From Streptomyces sp. NBC_00775 (GTDB lineage Bacteria; Actinomycetota; Actinomycetes; Streptomycetales; Streptomycetaceae), in the NCBI RefSeq assembly GCF_036347135.1, contig NZ_CP108938.1, positions 3,410,001-3,474,000 on the forward strand: DNA of 64,000 bases. The letters are read 5' to 3'. Each line of letters opens with the position of its first letter. Within the stretch, counting starts at the first letter, position 1. Below are positions 54,421 to 61,470 of this stretch, piece after piece. Below the pieces are notes generated by a model, which did no database searches, was not told where the DNA came from, and was given only the letters and a program-made list of their open reading frames with translations. The position numbers and the translations under genes were made by a program.

Positions 54421-54446
54421 GGGGCGCGGGGAACTGCGCGACCAGC
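54418..54446. repeat. Intergenic repeat element, copy 5 (short core only)
   Basis: GGGGCGCGGGGAACTGCGC at 54421-54439 with flanking AAG and GACCAGCC, matching the core block of copies 2-4. It directly follows the NlpC/P60 stop codon, between that gene (+) and the convergent monooxygenase gene (-). Confidence 0.75.
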
Positions 54447-54476
54447 CACAGTGAACCCGCACCCGAAGCGCCGAAC

Positions 54477-55730
54477 TCAGGCCCCGGTCACCGAGGCCAG
54501 GTACGCCTCGGTCTTCTCCGGCTCATAGAAGAAGTTCTCGAAGTCCGCCGGGTTGTCGAACCCGTTGACGAACCGGTGAGCGACCGGCGGCAGTTGCCCC
54601 GCCGCACCGATCAGGTTGAGGACATGCTCCGGCGGCACGCCGAGCATCGCGTTCGTCCACTTGGTGACGTGCTGCGCGGTCTCCCAGTAGCGGTCGAACG
54701 TGGCCTGCATCCACTCCTCGTCGAAGGGCTTGTCGCCCTGCTCGACGATCGAGGCGAGATACGCGGCGGCGCACTTGGCGGCCGAGTTGGAGCCCTGACC
54801 GGTGATCGGGTCGTTCGCCACGACCACGTCGGCGACGCCGAGGACCAGGCCGCCGCCGGGCAGGCGGCCGATCGGATTGCGGACCGTGGGCGCGTAGCGC
54901 CCCGACAACGTGCCCTGCGCGTCGGTCAGTTCGACCTTCGTGGCCCGCGCGTGCTCCCACGGCGTGAACCGCTCCATGAGTTCCAGGGTCAGGGAGAGGT
55001 GTTCGGCCGGATCCTTGACGCCGTTGAAGACGTCGAGCGGGCCGCCGGGTATGCCCTCCCAGAAGAGGATGTCCGCGCGGCCGGACGTGGTGAGCGTCGG
55101 CATGATGAACAGCTCGCCGACGCCGGGGACCAGGTTGCAGCGGACCGCGTCGTAGTCCGGGTGCTCGGGACGCGGGCCCAGACCGTGGACGTAGGAGACC
55201 GCCAACGCCCGCTGCGGCTCGCTGTACGGCGAACGGGAGGCGTCGCGGCCGAACATGGAGACCAGCTCGCCCTTGCCCGCCGACACCAGCACCAGGTCGT
55301 ACGTACGGGAGAAGTAGTCCAGGTCGGAGACCGCCGCGCCGTGGATGACCAGCTGGCCGCCGCGCTGCGCGAACGTCTCCATCCAGCCGGCCATCTTCAC
55401 GCGCTGGTCCACGGACTGGGCGTACCCGTCGAGCTTGCCCACCCAGTCGATCGCCCGCTGCGAGGGGCCCGGGTCGAACGAACCCGGCACGGCGACCGAG
55501 ATACCGACTCCTTCGATCTTCGGGGCCTGGGACTCCCAGAAGTTCAGCTGGAGATCACGCTCGTGCTGGAGTGCCATGTCGAACATGCACTGTGTCGACA
55601 TGACACGGCCGGTACGGATCTCGTCCGCCGTCCGGTTCGACATCAGGGTGACCTCGTACCCGTGCGACTGGAGTCCGAGGGCGAGCTGGAGACCGGACTG
55701 GCCGGCTCCGACGACGAGTATCTTCCGCAT
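54477..55730 (-). CDS. StyA-like FAD-dependent monooxygenase in a conservon operon
   Basis: 417 residues resembling styrene/indole monooxygenase StyA, which uses reduced FAD from a separate reductase to epoxidise aromatic alkenes. The N-terminal Rossmann motif ILVVGAGQSGLQLALGL is intact. Family-like stretches include TADEIRTGRVMSTQCMFD, YDLVLVSAGKGELVSMFGRD and GVADVVVANDPITGQGSNSA. It starts 24 bases after the CvnD stop and is surely co-transcribed. Some conservons end in cytochrome P450 genes; a flavin oxygenase here would be an analogous output enzyme. No StyB-type reductase gene is present. Confidence 0.88.
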   Translation of the reverse strand: MRKILVVGAGQSGLQLALGLQSHGYEVTLMSNRTADEIRTGRVMSTQCMFDMALQHERDLQLNFWESQAPKIEGVGISVAVPGSFDPGPSQRAIDWVGKLDGYAQSVDQRVKMAGWMETFAQRGGQLVIHGAAVSDLDYFSRTYDLVLVSAGKGELVSMFGRDASRSPYSEPQRALAVSYVHGLGPRPEHPDYDAVRCNLVPGVGELFIMPTLTTSGRADILFWEGIPGGPLDVFNGVKDPAEHLSLTLELMERFTPWEHARATKVELTDAQGTLSGRYAPTVRNPIGRLPGGGLVLGVADVVVANDPITGQGSNSAAKCAAAYLASIVEQGDKPFDEEWMQATFDRYWETAQHVTKWTNAMLGVPPEHVLNLIGAAGQLPPVAHRFVNGFDNPADFENFFYEPEKTEAYLASVTGA

Positions 55731-55754
55731 GCGCGTCCTAACTCTGCGTACGAC

Positions 55755-56429
55755 TTATTCGGGGCTCACGTCGAGCGCGTGCCCCACCAGCGCGAGCAGG
55801 CTCTCGACAACCGAGATCCGGCGCCTGGCATCCATGATCATGACAGGTATGTGCGGGGGCACCGTGAGGGCCTCGCGTACGTCCTCCGGCTCGAACCGCT
55901 CGCTGCCGTCGAAGTGGTTGACGGCGACGACGTACGGCAGTCCGCAGCTCTCGAAGTAGTCGAGCGCCGGGAAGCAGTCCGACAGGCGGCGGGTGTCGGC
56001 GAGGACCACCGCGCCGATCGCGCCGCGCACCAGGTCGTCCCACATGAACCAGAACCGCTGCTGGCCCGGCGTACCGAAGAGGTAGAGCACCAGGTCGTCG
56101 TCGAGCGTGATGCGGCCGAAGTCCATGGCCACGGTGGTGGTCAACTTCTCCGGGGTCGCGGTGAGGTCGTCGGTGTCCTCGCTGGCCTGGGTCATCAGCG
56201 CCTCCGTCTGGAGGGGCGTGATCTCCGAGACGGCGGTGACGAGGGTGGTCTTGCCTACGCCGAAGCCGCCCGCCACCACGATCTTCGTGGCGATCGGGGC
56301 GCGCGTGCGGTCCGTCTGCCAGGCCTGGAGGTTCTCGTCGGTCTCGGGCAGCGGCACGGGGGCCGCGGGTATCGGCGCCGTGGTGGGGAAGGCGGTTCTC
56401 GGCGCGCCCTCAGAGACGACGGAGTCCAT
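55755..56429 (-). CDS. cvnD: Conservon GTPase (CvnD)
   Basis: 224-residue Ras/MglA-like small GTPase of the conservon type. The P-loop VVAGGFGVGKTTLVTAVSE, switch region TTTVAMDFGRITL, G3 LFGTPGQQRFWFMWDDL and G4-like VAVNHFDG are present. The first ~40 residues are Pro/Thr-rich. It overlaps cvnC by 20 bases. CvnD works with the roadblock protein and DUF742 protein downstream of the CvnA kinase in a membrane-linked signalling complex. Confidence 0.93.
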   Translation of the reverse strand: MDSVVSEGAPRTAFPTTAPIPAAPVPLPETDENLQAWQTDRTRAPIATKIVVAGGFGVGKTTLVTAVSEITPLQTEALMTQASEDTDDLTATPEKLTTTVAMDFGRITLDDDLVLYLFGTPGQQRFWFMWDDLVRGAIGAVVLADTRRLSDCFPALDYFESCGLPYVVAVNHFDGSERFEPEDVREALTVPPHIPVMIMDARRRISVVESLLALVGHALDVSPE

Positions 56430-56811
56430 TCAGCACCCTTTCCAGCAGTGCGCGGTCCGGCTGTCCCGGGCCGTGACCTGTTCCGTACACGCGGATCTTT
56501 CCCTGGTCCGCCAGGTCGCTCAGGAGCACGCGGACCACACCGAGCGGCATCCTGAGGAGCGCGGCGATCTCGGCCACCGTCCGCATCCGGCGGCAGAGTT
56601 CGACGATGGCCCGCATCTCGGGCATCACCCGGGTTTCGAGGGAACCTTTCGGCAGTTCCTTGCGCTCCTCGGGGGCCTCCAGCGCCGCCACGAACGTCTC
56701 CACGAGGAGGACGTGGGCGAAGCGGGTACGGCCGCCGGTGAGCGAGTAGGGGCGTACGCGGGCGGGTTTGCGGTCGCCGCCGCGCACGGGAAGCCTGCTG
56801 GGCGTGCTCAT
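56410..56811 (-). CDS. cvnC: Conservon DUF742 protein (CvnC)
   Basis: 133 residues with the DUF742 pattern: VRPYSLTGGRTRFAHVLLVE, then EMRAIVELCRRMRTVAEIAA and LLRMPLGVVRVLLSDLADQG, a winged-helix-like section. The ATG overlaps the cvnB stop (ATGA). Its role in conservons is probably to join the GTPase and roadblock protein to the kinase. Confidence 0.93.
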   Translation of the reverse strand: MSTPSRLPVRGGDRKPARVRPYSLTGGRTRFAHVLLVETFVAALEAPEERKELPKGSLETRVMPEMRAIVELCRRMRTVAEIAALLRMPLGVVRVLLSDLADQGKIRVYGTGHGPGQPDRALLERVLNGLRRL

Positions 56812-57314
56812 CGGCCACTCCCCATCGGTTCGGACTCCAGCGATTTTCGGAGCTCGCTGCGGAGTTCGGGGGTCAGTACATGTCCGGCCCGGCCGACGAA
56901 GAGCGCCATGTGGTACGCCACCACGCTCATGTCGCAGTCCGGGGAGCCGTGCACACCGAGCAGCGAGCCGTCGCTGATCGACATGACGAAGAGGCTGCCC
57001 TCGTCCATCGCGACCATCGTCTGCTTGACGCCGCCGCCGTCCATCAGCTTGGCGGCGCCAATGGTGAGGCTGCCGATGCCGGAGACGATGGTGGCGAGGT
57101 CGGCTGCGGAGCCCTTGGGGCCCGTGGGGCGGTCCGTCTCCGTCCCCGCTCGCGCTTCCGCGTTTCTGCCGGGGTCGGAGGAGAGCAGCAGCAGGCCGTC
57201 GGAGGAGACGACCGCGACCGACAGGAGGCCCGGCACCTCCTCGACGAGATTCGTCAACAGCCAGTGCAGATTGCGGGCTTCACTGCTCAGGCCGAAGGTA
57301 CTGGGCGCGGTCAA
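56808..57314 (-). CDS. cvnB: Conservon roadblock/LC7 protein (CvnB)
   Basis: 168 residues, longer than the usual ~140. The roadblock fold shows in LHWLLTNLVEEVPGLLSVAV with VSSDGLLLLSS, and later TMVAMDEGSLFVMSISDGSL with MSVVAYHMALFVGRAGHVL. A polar insertion (DPGRNAEARAGTETDRPTGP, about residues 46-65) accounts for the extra length. Roadblock proteins regulate small GTPases such as CvnD. The ATG overlaps the cvnA stop (ATGA). Confidence 0.93.
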   Translation of the reverse strand: MTAPSTFGLSSEARNLHWLLTNLVEEVPGLLSVAVVSSDGLLLLSSDPGRNAEARAGTETDRPTGPKGSAADLATIVSGIGSLTIGAAKLMDGGGVKQTMVAMDEGSLFVMSISDGSLLGVHGSPDCDMSVVAYHMALFVGRAGHVLTPELRSELRKSLESEPMGSGR

Positions 57315-60283
57315 CTGCTTGCCTCCTCGACGGTGCCCCCCGATGCTTCTACGTCCTGTGCGTTGAGCTGGTGCGGCGCGTCCAGCTCCGCCGTCTGCTC
57401 GGCGATCTCCGCCTCCACGTCCCGGCGGCCCTCCATCGCGCCTCGGTGGAAACCGCCGAGCCTGCGGCGCAGGGCATCGGCGTCCACGCCGCCCGTGCGC
57501 GGTCGCGGAGCGGGCGCGGGCGTGGAGATCTTCGGCGTTCGTTTGGGCAGGCCCTTGTCGGTCAGCCGGGGGCGCTGGTCCGGGACACGTGCGTGGGTGT
57601 CGGGGCCGATGGCGTAGGGGTCGGTGGTGGTCTGGGCGGGGAGGTCCGCTTCCGGGGTGGGTGCGGGAGTGGCCTCGGCGGTTTCGGGAGCAGCCCGGGT
57701 GGGCTGGGGAGCGGGCTCTGCGAACGCGCGAGCCGCTTCCTCTGCCGGCGGTTCCATTTCCGTGAACTCGGGGGCCGCCGCCTCTTCCGCCGGAGGCTCC
57801 GGGAACGCGCGGGGCGCCTCTTCCGCCGAAAGGTCCGGGAGCAGGAGCTCCATCGTGGTCTCGGGCGTCCGCTCCGGCGTCGGCATCGGCTCGGGTTCGC
57901 GCGGGGCCGGGACGGTCGGGGCGGGCACGGCTGCCTCGGGCGCGGATGCCGGTTCCGGCTCGGCTGTCGTTTCCCGCTCGGGCTCGGGCTCGGCGGCGGC
58001 GTCCCGTACGGCTTCCTCGGCTGCCGCGATCAGCGGGTCCTCGTCCCCCGCCGGATCCGACGCCGACGCCGCGAGGGCCGAACGGCCGTACAGCACGTTG
58101 GAGTTGGCCTCGGCGCTGGCTCCGGGCAGCGTCACCGTGGGGACGCCGCCGGCGAGGCGGGTGGCCGTGGGGAGGGTGACGGCGGGCGCGGCGGCGAGCA
58201 TCGTCTTCGGGAGGACGACCACGGCGGTCACACCGCCCTGCTTCTGCTCGCGCAACTGCACGCGCACCCCGTGCCGGTGGGCGAGCCGGGCCACCACGTA
58301 CAGGCCGAGCCCGAGGCCTTCGCCGCTCTCCAGGTCGTACGCGTCCTCCGGATCGAAGTCCGCGAGCCGGGAGTTGAGCTGGCTCATCCGCTCGTCGGTC
58401 ATGCCGATGCCCCCGTCCTGCACGGAGAGCATCACCTCGCCGCTCTCCAGGAGCCAGCCGGAGACCTCGACGGGGAGGTCGGGCGGCGAGAACGACGAGG
58501 CGTTCTCCAGGAGTTCGGCCACGAGGTGGCTGATGTCGTCGGCGGCGAAACCGGCGAGGTGCGCGTGCGGCGGCAGCGCGGCGATGCGGACCCGCTCGTA
58601 CCGCTCGATCTCGCTGACCGCGGCCCGTACGACGTCGACGAGCGGGACGGGACCCGCGTGGTGCTGGACGTGTTCGGCGCCCGCGAGGACGAGCAGGTTC
58701 TCGCTGTGGCGCCGCATGACGGTCGCGAAGTGGTCGAGCTTGAAGAGGGTGGCGAGGCGGTCCGGGTCCTGCTCCCGCTCCTCCAGGCCCTCGATGACGC
58801 CGAGTTGGCGTTCGACCAGGCCGAGGGTGCGCAGCGCCAGGTTGACGAAGGTGCCGTGGATGCTGCCGCGCATCTGCTCCAGATGGGCGGTGGCGTCGGC
58901 GAGTTCGGTACGGAGCTTGTCGCGCTCGTCGGCCATCAGCTGGCGCTGGCCGATGAGGTGCTTGCGGTCGCCCTCCAGAGTGGTGATCCGCTCGTGAAGC
59001 GTGGCGGCGTGCGTGTGCAGCGCGTTGACGGAGCGGACGACCTGGGCGAACTCGTCGTTGCGGCCGGTGAACTTGACCGGTTCCTGGGTGCCCGGGTCGG
59101 CGGCGAGGCGGGCCGAGCCGATCCGCAGGACGGCCAGCGGGCGGGTGAGGCTGCGGGCCATGGCCATCGAGACGCCGACCGCGACCAGCAGCAGCGTGCC
59201 GATGAGGGCGATCCGGATCTCCAGCGCGGTGACGTCGTCGTCCCGCAGCTGTGCGAGGGCCTTGGTGCGGTGGTCGTTGAGGGAGGCCTCGGCGCCGCGC
59301 ATCAGCTCGATGCGGGCGGACAGGGCCGCGTCCAGCTTCTTGGTGCTGGTGTCGAGCTCGGCGCCGGAGAGCTTCGGCTGGTCGGTGAGGCCCGCGAGGT
59401 ACTTCTCGGCGGTCGTGACGTCGGGCCCGGTGACCGTGGAGTCGTAGGAGGACGTGGCGGTCTTGGGCGCCGTCTCGTGGAAGTCGGCGAGGGCCGCGTC
59501 CGAGCGCAGGCGGGCCTGCTGGGCGGCGGCGCTGAGCGCGTCGCGCTGCTTGGTGCCTGCGGCCGTGGAAGTGCTGGTGGTGCTCGCCAGACCGGTGAGC
59601 GGGTCGATGACGGTCTGGGTGGTGCGCGGGATGTTGAGGGCCGCAAGGAGCAGTCCGCGGGCGGCGGCGGACTGCTGGACGGCGGAGTCCAGCTCGGCGA
59701 GGGCGTGCGCGCCGGAGCCCGCGCGGGGCGGCAGCTGGTCGGCCAGGTCCTCGGCGAGGGCGTGCAGTTCGGTGATGGCGGCGGAGTACGCCTGGTGCGC
59801 TTCGAGAGCGGTGCTCTTTCCGGTGAGCGCCGCTCTGCGCAGGGAGGCGATGGAGTCGAGGTCCTTCAGCAGGGTGGCGGGGGCGTCCTCGTCCGCCCGC
59901 AACTCCTCGACCTCCCGGTCGACGCGGGCGCCGCGCTGCTCGGAGGGGGCCTTGGCCTTGGGCCGGCCCGCGGCGATGTACGAGGTGACTTCGTCCCGCT
60001 CGTCGGCCAGCGAGTGCGCGAGGACCAATGCCTGCTGGGTCCGCTGCGCGAGCGTCACCAGGTTCTGGGAGTCGTTCAGTTGCCCCGACGCGGCCAGCAC
60101 CGTGGGAGCTCCGGCACCGGCGATGGCGGCCGCGACGACCGCCACGGCGACGATCAGCCGGTTGCGTACGTGGGCGGGGCGGCCCCGGCCCGCGGAGTCG
60201 CCGGTGGAACCGCCCTCAGTCGAGCTGGAGGCCGTCTGCTTGCCTGTGCGCCTCGGCCGCGTCTTCTGCACCGGTGCTCGCAT
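57311..60283 (-). CDS. cvnA: Conservon sensor kinase-like protein (CvnA)
   Basis: 990 residues starting MRAPVQKTRPRRTGKQTASS at ATG 60281-60283. The upstream frame to 60478 lacks protein character. A Lys/Arg-rich start is followed by a helix (about 42-65), a ~300-residue extracytoplasmic NIT-like sensor (TQQALVLAHSLADERDEVTS), a second helix near 355 and HAMP. The kinase-like core has FKLDHFATVMRRHSENLLVL, LVAELLENASSFSPPDLPVE and VQDGGIGMTDERMSQLN. A ~300-residue Pro/Glu/Ala-rich tail follows. It heads a five-gene operon with ATGA overlaps. Confidence 0.92.
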   Translation of the reverse strand: MRAPVQKTRPRRTGKQTASSSTEGGSTGDSAGRGRPAHVRNRLIVAVAVVAAAIAGAGAPTVLAASGQLNDSQNLVTLAQRTQQALVLAHSLADERDEVTSYIAAGRPKAKAPSEQRGARVDREVEELRADEDAPATLLKDLDSIASLRRAALTGKSTALEAHQAYSAAITELHALAEDLADQLPPRAGSGAHALAELDSAVQQSAAARGLLLAALNIPRTTQTVIDPLTGLASTTSTSTAAGTKQRDALSAAAQQARLRSDAALADFHETAPKTATSSYDSTVTGPDVTTAEKYLAGLTDQPKLSGAELDTSTKKLDAALSARIELMRGAEASLNDHRTKALAQLRDDDVTALEIRIALIGTLLLVAVGVSMAMARSLTRPLAVLRIGSARLAADPGTQEPVKFTGRNDEFAQVVRSVNALHTHAATLHERITTLEGDRKHLIGQRQLMADERDKLRTELADATAHLEQMRGSIHGTFVNLALRTLGLVERQLGVIEGLEEREQDPDRLATLFKLDHFATVMRRHSENLLVLAGAEHVQHHAGPVPLVDVVRAAVSEIERYERVRIAALPPHAHLAGFAADDISHLVAELLENASSFSPPDLPVEVSGWLLESGEVMLSVQDGGIGMTDERMSQLNSRLADFDPEDAYDLESGEGLGLGLYVVARLAHRHGVRVQLREQKQGGVTAVVVLPKTMLAAAPAVTLPTATRLAGGVPTVTLPGASAEANSNVLYGRSALAASASDPAGDEDPLIAAAEEAVRDAAAEPEPERETTAEPEPASAPEAAVPAPTVPAPREPEPMPTPERTPETTMELLLPDLSAEEAPRAFPEPPAEEAAAPEFTEMEPPAEEAARAFAEPAPQPTRAAPETAEATPAPTPEADLPAQTTTDPYAIGPDTHARVPDQRPRLTDKGLPKRTPKISTPAPAPRPRTGGVDADALRRRLGGFHRGAMEGRRDVEAEIAEQTAELDAPHQLNAQDVEASGGTVEEASS

Positions 60284-60678
60284 TCCTGACTCGTGTACCC
60301 ATGGGCCCGGGTGACGTCCCGTCAACGGGGGCGTCCGCCCACCCCCGGGTTTTCGACTTCGCTCCAGCAGGAAGGACCCCCATCGGCCCCCGACCCTCCC
60401 AGTGCCGGTGGGCAGTGGTCCCGCATCATCCGGCCCGCCACCCGAAGGAGTGAACCCCGGACGGGAGTTGGCGGGCAAGTTCCCCTGGCGTGTGCGACGG
60501 CCTTGACCGGCGGGCCGGTTGGACGTCGGCGACGCGCTTTGACAATATTCGCCGCCACGCTCCCCCGGAGTCGATCATTCCATGCCAAACCCGGCGCCTG
60601 AGCTGCTGGTCCGCACTGGTTCGGCGACCGATGCCACCCTTTCGTGGACCTTGTGAAGGGCTCGTGCAGACTGGCCGG
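60284..60678. promoter_or_regulatory. Divergent promoter region between the conservon and a PP2C-like gene
   Basis: 395 bases without a gene. ACCGGC-GG-GCCGGT (60506-60519) is a perfect palindrome. It is followed by GCGCTTTGACAATATTCGCC (about 60534-60553), the only AT-rich spot and a likely promoter. GC-rich remainder near the conservon start shows no other signal. Confidence 0.4.
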
Positions 60679-61467
60679 ATGCGCACTGAACTCTTTTCGG
60701 AGCCCGGAGACCCGGACCGCCCCAATGAGGACTTCGCATCGGTCGGACTTCCCGCCTCAGGACAGGGGGGTTCCCTGGTCGTCCTGGACGGCGTGACACC
60801 TCCTCAGGGCGACGACGGCTGTCTGCATTCCGTTGCCTGGTTCTCCGCGCGCCTGGGCGGAGCCCTGACCGAACTGTCCGTTTCCTGCCGGGATCTGACG
60901 CTGCCGGAGATCCTCTCCGACGCCATTCGCCGGGTGGCCGACGCCCACGCCGACACCTGTGACCTTTCTCACCCGCGCACACCCCAGGCAACCGTGGTCC
61001 TCGCGAGGTGGTCCGCGACCGAGGTCGAGTACTTGGTCCTCTCGGACTCGGCCCTGTTGCTGGAGTCCCCCACGGGCGAGGTGACCCCCCTCCTCGACGA
61101 CCGCCTCTCCCGCCTCCCCCGCACCTCCCTCACCACGGACGCCATCGCCGACGCGACCGTCCGCAACAAGGAGGGCGGCTTCTTCACCGCGGCGGCCGAT
61201 CCCTCGGTGGCCGGGCGCGCGGTGACGGGCGTGTTGCCGCGCTCCTCCGTCCGCGCCCTGACCGCCCTCACCGACGGCGCCACCCGCTGGGTGGAGAAGT
61301 TCCGGGAGGGCGACTGGACCGACCTGTTCACCCTCGTACGGAAGGAGGGCGGCCAGGCGCTCGTGGACCGCGTACGGCGGCTGGAGGCGGCGGACGCGGA
61401 GGCGCGGGTGTATTTGCGGCGGAGCAAGACGCATGACGACGCGACGGTGGTGTTCGTGGAGTTGTGA
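60679..61467 (+). CDS. PP2C-like protein phosphatase domain protein
   Basis: 262 residues starting MRTELFSEPGDPDRPNEDFA at ATG 60679. PP2C features: RPNEDFASVGLPASGQGGSL with VVLDGVTPP (metal-binding D-G), VVLARWSATEVEYLVLSDSA and a C-terminal KTHDDATVVFVEL (the DDAT motif). Some metal-ligand positions are weakly conserved, so activity should be checked. It faces away from the conservon operon, and its stop lies four bases from the convergent membrane-protein gene. Confidence 0.82.
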   Translation: MRTELFSEPGDPDRPNEDFASVGLPASGQGGSLVVLDGVTPPQGDDGCLHSVAWFSARLGGALTELSVSCRDLTLPEILSDAIRRVADAHADTCDLSHPRTPQATVVLARWSATEVEYLVLSDSALLLESPTGEVTPLLDDRLSRLPRTSLTTDAIADATVRNKEGGFFTAAADPSVAGRAVTGVLPRSSVRALTALTDGATRWVEKFREGDWTDLFTLVRKEGGQALVDRVRRLEAADAEARVYLRRSKTHDDATVVFVEL

Positions 61468-61470
61468 CCG

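Noticed and set aside
54168..56555. 795-residue plus-strand frame over the monooxygenase and cvnD
   Set aside because: Antisense shadow with arginine/glutamate low-complexity translation; real genes are on the minus strand.
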